A stretch of DNA of 64,000 nucleotides from Adiantum capillus-veneris (taxonomy: Eukaryota > Streptophyta > Polypodiopsida > Polypodiales > Pteridaceae). The notes under the pieces were generated by a model. The model saw nothing but the letters and a program-made list of their open reading frames with translations. It had not been told where the DNA came from and did no database searches. Made by a program: the position numbers and the translations under genes. Within the stretch, counting starts at the first letter, position 1. Every line of letters starts with the position of its first letter. Below are positions 1 through 10,918 of the stretch, piece by piece. The stretch spans positions 75,525,372 through 75,589,371 of the forward strand of contig CM043953.1 in the NCBI GenBank assembly GCA_014529385.2, written 5' to 3'.

Positions 1-610
1 GGAAATTAGTAAATCATGCTATATGAGTACATGCTATTTATTAGAGTTAGATTACATGATGAAAAGGCCATGATAATTATGTCAAGGGTAGAAACTTAGT
101 ATAGATATTTAGTTTAATCAAATTATACTAATTCTAGCAAGAAACTAAAGGGAGAAATTAGTAAGCATGTTATATGATTACATGCTATTTATGAGAATTA
201 GATTACATGATGAAAAGACCGTGATAATTATGTCAAGGGTAGAAACTTAGTATAGATATTTTGTTTAGTCAAATTATACTAATTCTAGCTAGAAACTAAA
301 GGGGAAAATTAGTAAATCATGTTATATAATTACATGCTATTTATGAGATTTAGATTACAGGATGAAAAGACCGTGATAATCACGTCAAGGATAGAAACTA
401 ATTAGTATAGATATTTAGTTTAGTCAAAGTTATACTAATTCTAGCTAGAAACTAAAAGGAAAAATTACTAAATCAGGTTATATGATTACATGCTATTTAT
501 GAAAGTTATATTACATGATAAAGAGGCCTTGATAATTATATCAAGGTTAGAAAATTAGTATAGATATTTATCTAAGTCAAATTATACTAATTTTAGTTGA
601 AAATTAAAGA
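1..610. repeat. Four AT-rich tandem repeats of about 152 bp
   Basis: Units start near 1, 152, 303 and 458. Each has a GAAATTAGTAAATCATG-like start, a TACATGCTATTTAT block, a GATAATTATGTCAAGG-like block and an end near ACTAATTCTAG. A decayed fifth unit may start at 611. The array lies inside the long LTR. Confidence 0.85.
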
Positions 611-1153
611 TGGAAATTATATAGTTGAGTTAAAAAATTAAAAAATAATTACTAGAGGTCACAAATATCCTTATCTCCTTGTGATAATTATACCATAGCT
701 AATTAGTGAGTTTAAAAAATTATAAGTGACCAAAAGTCCTATTTTTAGTAAAAGATTAATTAAATAAATAGACTTTACGATCGAAAGTTTTTAGAAAAAT
801 TATCGTAAGTAAACCTGTGATATAAAGTTGAGGAAATGAAATCTTTAAGAGAAAATAAATAGAATAAATATTAAGCTCAAAATAAGCAGATTCCAAGCTT
901 AAAATTCGATGGGAAAATTAGTTATGATATACAAAATTATAAGAGAAATAGGATAGCTTAGAAAACCCTTAGGGAAGATGTGGAAAAAGTTACTATACCT
1001 ATATAAGCAAATGAGAAATTACTAAGTCACGAGTTTACCAATTAAGACTATAAATTTAACCTTGGATGGGTTACGGTTGAATACAAAGGTTGAGTTTAGA
1101 TTTTGAATAATTTACCTAATGATTAGACGTATTTTTTGTAAGGATAAGAAGTT

Positions 1154-1318
1154 ATGGCACCTAAAAGGACCCAAGCCAATCCTACATCTGATGATGAGGG
1201 AAGAGCTCTAAAAAGAACTAGAACGTCGCACGACGATGACGCTGGGCCTAGTAGTAAGCCTACGGAGGAGAGTCTTCAGGAGTCAGCACAGCAACAGATG
1301 GCCGATCAGCAACAGTAG
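1154..1318 (+). CDS. 54-residue ORF inside the long LTR, gag-N-terminus-like
   Basis: The ORF opens MAPKRTQANPTSDDEG and ends at TAG 1316. It is basic at the start, then acidic (SHDDDAGPSS) and glutamine-rich at the end. The second LTR copy has a decayed relative at 51639-51798 that aligns, once frame breaks are allowed, over M-x-PKRT, SDD, AGPSS and a T-[DE]-ES element. Similarity at the protein level argues that it was coding. The start resembles the N-termini of plant Ty3/gypsy gag proteins (family knowledge). It lies about 1.3 kb upstream of the expected LTR end, which is odd for gag. The stop is followed by CAG|GTGGGT, a possible splice donor kept in both copies. Function unknown. Confidence 0.4.
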   Translation: MAPKRTQANPTSDDEGRALKRTRTSHDDDAGPSSKPTEESLQESAQQQMADQQQ

Positions 1319-2439
1319 CAGGTGGGTTTTCCATTATTAAATTAAGTCTTTTAATAGTTTAAGTTCTTTCATAAGTTAGCATTGCATCCGTAAGGAGTGA
1401 GTAAGAATTAGAAAAGGAATAATCGACCAAAACGGAAGGTAACTTCCAACGTGCATTTGTTTATAATGTTGGAAAGAATTCTTTGGGTTAAAACTGGTTG
1501 AATTAGGAAAGATATCATTGATCATCCTTAAGACAGCTTGTCTCAAGACACCTCTGACTCCTTGGTATATTTTTATGAATAATGATTGCTTTCCAGCCAT
1601 GGATAAGTCGGTTACCTCTATGAACGTTGAGTTTCTACTCCGTGTCATGTCTTGATGTTTCTACATAAGTTAGGATACCGTTTTTTATCATAGGGGAGCC
1701 ACCCGGTTGTATGGGCAATTGGTTTGGTGTATGGGCACCCGGAACCTTGGGTGGGGGTTTATCCACTCCAGATTGTGAATAAGGAATGGGTGTCATTTTT
1801 TCACCCTTAGGTGATCTTGAGACAAGAAGAGTCTTGGTCATGGTTATTATGATATTGTTTTGATTGACAGTACCCTGTCTTAAGTTTAAAGATGTCTGTT
1901 TTCTAAAAGAATGCTTTCAATGCTATCTTCAAGGAATTATTGCACGTTAAAAGAACCCATTATTTTAAATGTTAAAACAATGTGATAGTAAGATAAATGA
2001 ATCATGTGTGAGTGCCGGGTGGTAAGTGGGGATTGACTAAGGTTGTCAATCATGGACGGGTGGACCTGATTAGTCAAGTAACTATCCATCCCAACGCACT
2101 AAAAACGTTTAGAAAACTTCTTCACTTGGAAGAGGAGTCCACTAGACAGCGGTTGTGCCCTCACATCTGTTAGGGGGGGAAAAACATTGATTGAGGATAC
2201 CTTAGCCCAACTGTGGCAGTTATAGGGCCAAAATAGTTTTTTGGACTTTTAATACGTTGTCTCGTTTTTCGCTGCGAGACAAGACTAGGTCTTCTTCTAA
2301 GGCTATAGACCCAAGCCATTGTCAATGGTAAAGGTCTATTCCTTGGATTTTTCTTGTTTAGAGAGTCTGATTTTAATCAGACCTAGAGACCTGTCAAGGA
2401 TCCCATCCCGATCTTGGTATTGGTGGGTTGGGGATCTCA

Positions 2440-2820
2440 CATACTGCTCTCGTAAAGAGATAGCCCGCTGTAAGTCAGGATCTACGACCGGTGCAGGAAT
2501 CTGAGAAGGGTAGGTGTAGGATGGCCATGCCTGCAAATAACAAAAAAAAAACCTATGACACTCATGGTTTATGGTTAACTACGTAGAAACATTTTTTATT
2601 TCTTTGATTGTTTTCAACAACTGAAGAAACGGGTCCATTGGAGGCGATGTCCACCCCGGGTGGGAGCCCACCTGAGATGTGAACCAACCAAAAGAAGAGC
2701 CAGTTGGCTGCTCCTCACTAGTTGGTCTGTCGTCTCACATCTACATTACAAAGAGCAATATAAGATTAAGCTTTCCACCCTACTCACTCATCTAAATATA
2801 TGTACACAAGTATATTACCA
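2440..2820. other. No gene seen
   Basis: Unique-looking sequence between the LTR end and a tandem duplication. Short ORFs on both strands overlap and show no recognisable domain. Confidence 0.5.
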
Positions 2821-3570
2821 CACAAACACGTAGATACATATACATATTTGTAGACCTAAGTAGAGGCTAGTAGTGCCAAAGGTCAACTGCACCTCTTTAG
2901 ATATCATCGCAGTCTCAACCGTGGTAAAACCAAAGGTACGTTGCGGTAATCCATGCATGAGTGGATCAATGACCGCAACACCACGATTAAAAAAGGACTA
3001 TACCCAAGAAGAAGCGTCTTCGGATGCTATGCTTCCATACTTAGTGCCTACATATATGCATAAACAGCTATATATGTTCACACATAAATATGTTAAGGTT
3101 GTAAATGTAGCCATCGTTTTGTGTTGGTTGCACCTAAATTCAACGTCTAAGTGATCAATTGATCGTAACATTACAATTCTCTCCCAGAGGATATATATAT
3201 TAGCACACAAACACGTAGATACATAGACATACTAGTAGACCTAAGTAGAGGCTAGTAGTGCCAAAGGTCAACTGTACCTCTTTAGATATCATCGCAGTCT
3301 CAACCGTGGTAAAACCAAAGGTACATTGCGGTAATCCATGCATGAGTGGATCAATGACCGCAACGCCACGATTAAAAAAGGACTATACCCAAGAGGAAGA
3401 GTCTAACCTTCGGATGCTATGCTCCCGTACTTAATGCCTACATACTTGCATAAACAGATATATATGTACACACATATATATGTTAAGGTTGTAAATGTAG
3501 CCATCGTTTTGTGTTGGCTGCACGTGAATTCAACATCTAAGTGATCAATTGATCGTAACATTACAATTCT
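2821..3570. repeat. Tandem duplication with a 385-bp period
   Basis: Copy 1 is about 2821-3180 and copy 2 about 3206-3570. Both start CACAAACACGTAGATACATA, share a block around GTGCCAAAGGTCAACTG, and end GTGATCAATTGATCG followed by a short AT-rich stretch. Short ORFs inside are incidental. Confidence 0.85.
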
Positions 3571-3703
3571 AATAATGCAATAAGTAATTCTATTTCTCTC
3601 ACTGAGTCTCTCTCTCCATCCCAGAGTCATGTCCGCGCCTCCATGTAAAGCAAGCACTCTCAGAGATGAGAAGCCAAACATGGACGACATCTTCTGTTGA
3701 GGC

Positions 3704-3945
3704 ATGGAGGTCTCGGCTAAGGTCATGGTGGCTTTGGACTTGGGCACCACTTTTTCGAGCTTCGCGTACGTCCACAAGAGCGACCCCAGGGACATCCACC
3801 ATGTCCTAGAATGGCCTCACAACTTGAGGCAGCCGCTTCATCCCGTTATTGCAAAACATAGATCAACATGTTTTACAAGTGGAACCCATTGTCTTCTACC
3901 TACATCCCCCAAGCTTGGGGATGGGCTACCCTTCGCTTTCTCTCT
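3704..3945 (+). pseudogene. HSPA12-like Hsp70 family, 5' exon fragment
   Basis: The reading frame opens MEVSAKVMVALDLGTTFS and continues FAYVHKSDP. DLGTT is the phosphate-1 ATP-binding motif of the Hsp70/actin fold, and the following AYVHK resembles HSPA12-type Hsp70 proteins. After about 47 residues the similarity jumps to another frame (YCKT, then a TAG at 3859, then INMFYKWNP and later WGWATLR), which matches the family pattern of a YCKT block followed by a W-G-W segment. So there is one frameshift near 3840-3850 and one nonsense codon, probably from CAG. The sequence then runs into CT microsatellite. No later Hsp70 parts are seen. It is a dead gene fragment, either a relic of a local gene or a piece carried by a transposon. 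Confidence 0.7.
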
Positions 3946-4804
3946 CTTTCTTTCTCTACCTCTCTTTCTCTACCTCTTTCCCTCTATGTCTCTCCTTCTT
4001 TCCCTCTCTCCATCTCTTTCTCTTTCTCTATCTCTATTCCTCTCTTTCTCTCCCTCTCTATCTACTGTCTCTTTCCCTATCCCTATTTCCCTCTATCTCT
4101 CTCTCTTTCTCTCCCTCTCTCACTCTATCTCTTCCTCTTTTCCTCTCTCCCTCTATCTCTCTCTCTTTCTTTCTCCCTCTCTATCTCTCCCTCTCTTTCT
4201 CTATCTCTCTTTCTTTCTCTCTATCTGTATTCCTCTCTTTCTCTCCCTCTCTATCTACTCTCTCTCTTTCCCTATCCCTATTTCCTTCTTTCCCTCTCTC
4301 CCTCTATCTCTCTCTCTTTCTTTCTCTACCTCTTTTTCTCTCCCTATTTTCCTCTATCTCACTCTATCTCTCCCTCTCTCACTCTATCTCTCCCTCTTTC
4401 TCTCTCTCCCTCTATCTCTCTCTCTTTCTTTCTCTACCTCTCTTTCTCTCTATCTCTCTTTCTCTTCCCCTCTATCTCTCTCTCTTTCTTTCTCTCTCTA
4501 TTTCCCTCTATCTCTCTCTTTCTCTCCCTCTTTCCCTCTCTCTCTCTTTCTTTCTCTACCTCTCTTTCTCCCTCTCTATCTCTCTCTTTCTCTCCCTCTT
4601 TACCTCTCTCCCTCTCTTTCTCTATCTCTCTTTCTTTCTCTCCCTCTCTTTCTCTCTATCTCTATTCCTCTCTTTCTCTATCTACTCTCTCTCTTTCCCT
4701 GTCCCTATTTCCCTCTATCTCTCTCTTTCTCTCCCTCTTTCCCTCTCTCACTCTATCTCTCCCTTTTTCCCTCTCTCCCTCTATCTCTCTCTTTCCCTCT
4801 TTCC

Positions 4805-4840
<36 letters not shown>

Positions 4841-4969
4841 ATTTATCTACCTCTATCCCTCTTTCTCTCTCACTCTCTTTATCTATTTCTCTCTCTCTAT
4901 CTAGCATTTCTCTCCCTCTTTATCTATTTCTCTCTCTCTATTTAACATTTCTCTCCCTCTCTTTAAATT

Positions 4970-5012
<43 letters not shown>

Positions 5013-5290
5013 TTAATTCTCCCTCTCTATTTATCTACCTCTATACCTCTTTCTCTTTCACTCTCTTTATCTATTTCTCTCTCTACCTAACATTTCTCTC
5101 CCTCTTTATCTATTTCTCTCTCTCTATCTAACATTTACCTCTCTTTATCTAACATTTCTCTCCCTCTCTCACTCTCTTTATCTATTTCTCTCCCTCTCTC
5201 TCTCCCTCTCTCACTCTCTTTATCTATTTCTCTCTCCCTCTCTCTCTGTCTCTCTCTTTCTTCATTTATCTCTTTCTCTCTCTCTATTTC
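3945..5290. repeat. 1.3-kb degenerate CT microsatellite
   Basis: Almost pure pyrimidine on the plus strand: mixed CTCTCT, TCCCTC, TTTCTC and CTATCT units with a CA tract near 4993-5012. It opens three long Leu/Ser/Phe reading frames that are low-complexity artefacts. Confidence 0.95.
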
Positions 5291-5301
5291 ATCCAACACT
5301 A

Positions 5302-5430
5302 TCCAAACAATCATTTCCAAAATGTGCATGACAAATCAATCATTTTCAAACAAACATAGCAAAGCAACCATTTTCAAACGTGCTTAGCAAAACAACCATT
5401 TCAAACAAGCCGTGCAAAACAACCATTTCC
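5302..5430. repeat. Minisatellite of about 33 bp, four copies
   Basis: Repeated core CAACCATTTTCAAAC with a variable linker such as GTGCTTAGCAAAA. Copies are imperfect. Confidence 0.7.
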
Positions 5431-5712
5431 TAATGAACGAGGTATGTTATAATGGATTCTTTTTCTCTATTTTTTTATTTATGTGTGTGTAGTATAAAAC
5501 AAAAGGAGAAGAGGGAGGATGTTCTTTTGTGTTTACCTCTTCTTTGTAGCCCTGTTAAGCTTTGAATAGGTTGAGCGTCCAAAGAAGATAGCGGAATATC
5601 CCCTTGCAAGAAACTTGGACGAAACCCTCTTCAACGAAACGTAAGAAGCTTGGAGAAGGAGAGAGGGAGAAGAGAGAGGTTGAAAGGGGGGGGGGGGGCT
5701 TAAGCTTGTTGA

Positions 5713-5715
<3 letters not shown>

Positions 5716-5758
<43 letters not shown>
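5716..5758. repeat. (GA)n microsatellite
   Basis: About 21 GA units preceded by a run of G at 5685-5698. Similar tracts sit in the 5' non-coding part of CACTA elements B and C. Confidence 0.9.
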
Positions 5759-5761
<3 letters not shown>

Positions 5762-6244
5762 GGGTCGGGGAGGGGAGGGGGGGAAAGCTTGGGAGCGATG
5801 GCAGAGAGCAAGAACGCACGGTATGCTGCAAAAATGTGGCATACTCTGCCTTCTTTCGTTTCTTAAGCGCCAATTATTACCGCGGCTATTACCATGCTGA
5901 TTACCGCAGCCAGTCATTTCAAACGGATACATGCGTATCCGAGGTTGCAGGGAGGGGGGGGTACAAACCACACCCCCTACCCTTAGCTATACGTTATTTC
6001 ATTTTTTACCCTTTTGAGTTTTTTGATGAAGATTTTTATTTTTTTATGGATACTTTATTTTGTACTACTTTTAAATGTTTATTAATTGAATTTTTAAAAT
6101 CTCTTTTAGTGAAAAAATAATTTTAACAGTCATTGTCATTTATTCCCTTTGACTTTAACTATATGTAATTTCTCTAATGGAATTGAGTGCTTTTCTAATT
6201 ATTTCTTTTTTAGGACACGTTACTAAATAAACAACCTTTCGCGT

Positions 6245-8828
6245 GTGCAGGACATCGAATGGGATGATCGTGGTCCTCCTGGAGGCCCAGAGCAAGATCG
6301 TTGGCTCAAGGAAAAACTACCTTATTCTTGCGCCAAGTGCAAAAGGGCAATTCCTCGCTTGAGACGCATTGCTTTGGAGCAGGTGGAGAACGAAGGGCTT
6401 TGGCATCCTCAGAAAAGCTCTCGGAGAGATGATAGCACGACTCACCCGTAGCTTGAGGAGGTGCCCCATTGGTCTGTGTTCAATGCTCGTGCACCGGCGC
6501 GCAAGGCCGAACGATAGAGGCAAGAGCGACTCGGCGATTTGGGTGCACCGCATGGTGATCCTGTCACCGTTGGCTCTACGTCGGCAGCTCCTACGGCGTC
6601 TTCGTCACACTTTAAAATAGAGGATGAGTACATGTTCGACATGTATGATGAGTTACTAACTCATGAGCATGACCTGTGCGAAGAGGATTGTCAGCCCTGC
6701 ACTAAACGGACTCGCGAAACGGAGAATAGATGACGAGTGCCCAAACACCTCTTTACGACGATGCACGGTACTCGGTGCTCCGAGCATCGTTGGAAGTACT
6801 CAACTTGCAAGAAAAATTCGGTTGGAGTAATGCAAGTGTCGATGCACTACTTCTGTAAGTATGGAATGTGGCTTTTATATACTCTCTCCCTCTCTCTTTA
6901 TGGTGTCGTCTTCTAGGAATTATACTAATATGCACGTTTGTTGTAGTTTGATGGGCAAAATGTTGCCAGCTGATCACCACATGCCTCCAGATCGTCGACG
7001 AGCTAGATCGTATGTCACTACACTTGGAATGCAGTATGAGCGCATCCATGCGTGCATCAACAATTGCATGCATGATACCGCAATGAGCATGCACATGCTA
7101 CCTCATGTCCCGTGTGCAGGGAGGCACGATACAAGACACGTGTGAGCGGGGCACACCTACTATATTAAGACATTTTTCATTAATTCCTCGCATCCAACAC
7201 ATGTTTAAAAGCAGGTCTACCGTGGAGCTTCTCACGTGGCACGCAAACCATCGCTGAAATGATGGAATGATGTGTGTCCCTGCCGATTCACCTGCATGGA
7301 GGCACATTGAAACTCAATGGCCAGAGTTTGGTTTGGAGCCTCGACACTTGAGGCTTGGGTTAGCAAGTGATGGTGTCAACCCCTTCGGTACTAAGTCTAC
7401 TTCATGGAGCACTTGGCCTATGGTGATCGTCAACTACAATATTCCACCATGGGAAACAACCAAGAAGGGCAATATACTTCTTTCCTTGCTTGTGCCACAG
7501 AAGTACAAAGTGTCAAATATTGACATTTACCTCAAGCCCCTCATGGAGGAGTTGGGAGAGGCATTCCTGTTGTCAATGTCTCACTTGCAAAGGGGGGGAG
7601 AGAGGCCTCAAGTCAGGGGAATCCTTATGTTGACTATGCACGACTATCCTGGGCTTGGAGAGATTTCTACCTCTCTTTCCCTCATTCCCTCTCTCCCTTT
7701 AGCTCCTTTTAGCTCACTTTAGTCCACTCATCTCTCTAACCATATAATATGTATGCAGGGTCGTCCACATCGGGCCACAATGCATGTCCTACTTGTGGGC
7801 CATCGTTGGTAACGGAGAGGCCAGATTCCTTGCGTAAGGTAACCTATCCAAACAAACATCGTTTCTTACCCCAAGGGCATATCAAGCACAAGGCTCCAAC
7901 AAATGGGAAGGCTCCTCTAAAGCTCACAATGCAAGATTGGGCAACCATTTGGGAGGAACACCACAACAACAATCCGGCTCCGTGTCCTCCACCAAAAGGT
8001 ATGTCAAGGTATTCCATATTTTTAAGGCTTCCATATTGGAAGGACATAAAAATACAACACCTCTTGGATCCCATGCACATATTCAAGAATGTAGCCCAAA
8101 CACTACAGGACCACATTATTGGCAAGAAGGACTCTTTGGGTGCGAGGGAGGATTTGAGGCTTTTAAAACGTCTCCCCGCCTTTTCCACTCCACGTCGTGC
8201 CCCAAATGGAAATATTGTGCTTCCTAAAGCACCATGGATGCTAGCAAAACAAGAATTAGACAAGGTGAAGGGTACCATTGCCTCTATTCGCACACCAACA
8301 GGATACATGAGGTCGCTAAAGGGAGCTTCACAAAAGCGAAGAAGGGTGGAAGCGTTCAATTGTATGGGTTGAAGTCCCACGGTTGGCACAAGATGCTTTA
8401 GGTAATCTTCATAGTCCCTATTCTATCAGTAGTTTGTGTGTATGACTATCACTTACTTTCCCATTTCCTGATTTACATTGTAGTTCATTCTGTCGGTGAG
8501 TATGTGTATATGTCGGGACAAGAAAGTCAGGGATGCTATTTTCAAATTAGGAGAGCTAGTAAGGTACACCACAAGACTCCACTCGACTACACCTTTTTTA
8601 TGTACACAATAATTTCAACTAGCACTTAGTGTATCCTTGTGTGTTTTCTTGCAGATTTGTGAGCTCCAAGGAAATCGAAATAGATGCTATCCCTGCTGCT
8701 CAAACACTTGCAACAGAAACTGTGTGTGCCATTGAAGATGCATTTCCTCGATCGGTCCTTCTTAGGCAAATTCACCTCTTGGTTCACGTGGTGGAGGAGA
8801 TCGCTATATGTGGTGGTATACGATCGTT
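6245..8828 (+). pseudogene. CACTA element A transposase (tnp2/Transposase_21), broken
   Basis: N-terminal Transpos_assoc-like segment LPYSCAKCKRAIPRLRR at 6325-6390. At 6732-6857 TPLYDDARYSVLRASLEVLN is followed by FGWSNASVDALL, then a GT donor. The next exon starts near 6949. The tnp2 core (LGMQYERIHACINNC, then WRHIETQWPEFGLEPRHLRL and SWSTWPMVIVNYNIPPW) lies at about 7028-7600, with a frameshift near 7070. A further exon at about 7757-8400 carries HLLDPMHIFKNV and GYMRSL. After an intron with CATTGTAG acceptor, a DUF4218 start (IHLLVHVVEEIAICG) is reached, and similarity ends at 8825. DUF4216 and the second gene are missing. Compared with B and C it is the most decayed copy. Catalysis in CACTA elements depends on this protein, so element A cannot encode its own. 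Confidence 0.8.
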
Positions 8829-9065
8829 TAGACCGCCTCGTCTAAACGGTGTTGGAGGAAGAAGAGCGAAAAACAAAAGAGGTGGAGAGAGGCCAGCAGC
8901 TCTTCCAAGGAGGGATGGGGTGCCGGAACAAAAAATGGCGGGCTCAGAGGAAGATGATATCTACTGCAACAAATAGGCTTTTGCCACGCAACTTAGACGA
9001 CCCTGTGGGAAGCATTTCCGTCGTAGCGTCTAAACCGGGCCTTATATCCCCGCCTCCTTCTCCCC
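8825..9065. other. Unknown sequence interrupting CACTA A
   Basis: Begins with a small inverted repeat (CGTTTAGAC, spacer, GTCTAAACG) at 8827-8851, and the motif returns as TTAGACG at 8993 and CGTCTAAAC at 9027. It replaces the expected DUF4218 continuation. It may be the end of another DNA transposon or a deletion scar; I cannot name it. Confidence 0.35.
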
Positions 9066-9390
9066 CCTCTTTCTCTTTCTCTCTCTCTCTTTCTTTCTCT
9101 TCTTTTTTATATTTGAAAATTATATACAATACTCTTTAATTTTTATTGAGAAGAGGGAAACACCAAAATTTGAAGGGAGGGGGGGGGGGGAGTTAATCCA
9201 GAATTTGAAAGTTTAGGCGCTAAATTTGGGCAGCGGATATAACGACGGTAATGAGCGCAGTAATAATAGCGGATAAAGTCACGGTAATACTTTAAACACA
9301 AAAAAACTCCCCCCACCCTCCTCTCTCTTGTTTCTCTCATTGCTACAAAATGTGGTAAAACAACACGGTAAACACTTGGAGATTTTCATA

Positions 9391-9391
9391 G

Positions 9392-9439
<48 letters not shown>

Positions 9440-9502
9440 GAAACAACCATTGTATTTAAGGTGGCCGAGGTAGTTGTATGTACCCCCCCCCCCCCCCCCC
9501 CC
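9391..9502. repeat. (CT)n tract and a poly-C run
   Basis: (CT)n at about 9391-9434 and about 20 consecutive C at 9482-9502. Confidence 0.9.
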
Positions 9503-9602
9503 TCCTTTATGTATACGATATGAGTATGAAATAATGAGGGGCTACCCCTATTGCATACGCTTATGAACAAAATCTAGAAAGCCCCCTCTTGTACACTCAC
9601 AT

Positions 9603-10803
9603 TGTCGGAATGTGTGCGGTCTAGCTGGGAAGGTGCAAAACCTCTGGCTGTGAGAGTTCATGATGAGAGTCACAAACACTTTGTGAAAAGGTTTTGTGGA
9701 GAATCACCAACCCTCTTTCTATGGGTGACAGAAAATCTAAGAGCGTTCGTGACAGCAAAGTCACAAACCCTCTTTCCTATCATGCTTGGAAATTGTTTGT
9801 TTTCGTAGTTGAGATTATGATAAGAGGATCACCAAACCACATTCAATTTCACTTAAAAAGACCATTTAAAAACACCAAAGTTTCATCCATGAAACCTCGA
9901 TGCTCATACAAGCACAAATCTCAATCAAAACCCAAACCTCTTTCATGGTATCATGTAGCCTCGTCCCCAATTACATAGTCGTAACATCAAACAGCTGAAA
10001 GGAATACACGAGCTTCCACCTTCATGGCGACCATTTTTTGAATTTTCAGAGATTTAAAAGATTTGAAAGTGAAGCCCACACACCATTTTGATAAGGGGAA
10101 ACCCTAATTCACTCCCTCACTAGCTCAGATACAAGATTTCGAAGAGGCGGGAATGCCCTACACATAGATTGAGCAACCATGGAAGCTATTGGACAGTAGT
10201 GATAAATTGCAGGTTTTTTTTGTAAAAAGACCCTTTCTCTCTCTTCCCCATGGCATTATGAGCTGATGTGTCACTTTTTGGGCCATTTTGCCACTTTGGA
10301 CCAAAACTAGGCCATTTTCAGCTCATTTTTTACCCCAAAAATGTCATTTTTTATGCGAAAAATCCCAAACGGAGTCAGGAAAATCCCTAAATTTGTGGGA
10401 TCACTCGCATAAGTATAAAAATCATTGATAAGTATCATTTTTCATCAATATACCATTTTGGGTCACTTTCCATGCAATCCTGCAACGACGTCTATTAGTT
10501 GCTATTTTTGGCAGTTTTTGCCCGCATCAGTCTTTGTAGGCGAGATGAGTGTGCACCATGAAACACTTGGACTATGTACATTGTCAAACCAAATTAGGCA
10601 TCTTATCAAGTGAAAAAGCACGCAAATGAGCCACATCCAGGGCCACGACTCCCCGGGTAGGTATGTACATGATAGCGATTGCAGTAGCCGCTTTAGCATA
10701 TATCATGATATGTACATTATTGTTTTTCTTTCCATGCATCGAGAAGTGTCAAAAGTGAGGTGAATGTTTTTATTTCACACTATATACGTGCCACGGCACG
10801 ACA
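9603..10803 (-). repeat. 3' LTR of gypsy element 1
   Basis: On the plus strand it runs TGTCGGAATG...CGGCACGACA. It matches 16990-18189 throughout. ORFs read inside it (for example at 9602-9808) are not genes. Confidence 0.92.
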
Positions 10804-10816
10804 TCCACCCCCTCTG
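10804..10816 (-). other. Polypurine tract of gypsy element 1
   Basis: Minus strand CAGAGGGGGTGGA immediately before the LTR start TGTCGTGCC: the usual plus-strand primer position. Confidence 0.7.
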
Positions 10817-10918
10817 AACCTGCACATCCTCCGGCATGTGCCAACATTTTCCCTATGTAGGTTTAATCTTCATTAAGATCCACAAATATTTGGATGTCAT
10901 TTTCATCTTCTGCAAAGT

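Larger units (their letters stand above)
1..2439 (+). mobile_element. 3' part of a very long LTR (retrotransposon), copy 1
   Basis: This stretch is colinear with 49.7-52.95 kb: AT-rich tandem repeats, a short ORF starting M-x-P-K-R-T, a block near 1640-1760, a block near 2000-2100 around GTGGTAAGTGGGGAT, then a tail ending in GGGATCTCA. The second copy ends in ACCTCTCA at 52950 and is followed by a primer-binding site. Similarity stops here at 2439 with no primer-binding site after it. I infer the end of a 3' LTR or solo LTR whose start lies left of the window. The family is unknown to me. Confidence 0.55.
5830..9360 (+). mobile_element. CACTA element A, decayed, ends not defined
   Basis: The core is a broken tnp2-type gene (6245-8828). 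Short motifs of the ATTACCGC/GCGGTAAT type recur at 5869-5908 and 9232-9292, and could be subterminal repeats. I could not find a convincing CACTA terminus on either side, and the gene is cut at about 8825 by unrelated sequence. Boundaries are approximate. Confidence 0.45.

Noticed and set aside
3704-4945. Long Leu/Ser/Phe ORFs of 350-413 codons at 3.7-5.0 kb
   Set aside because: Beyond about 3945 they are translations of the CT microsatellite in three frames. Only the first about 47 codons, before the frameshift, are coding-like.
7844-8389. 181-codon minus-strand ORF opposite CACTA A
   Set aside because: Lies antisense to the tnp2 exon, which has clear family motifs on the plus strand.
9602-9978. 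ORFs of 68-94 codons in the gypsy 1 LTRs
   Set aside because: They appear in both LTRs but overlap each other in different frames and show no gene-like motifs; LTR sequence explains them.
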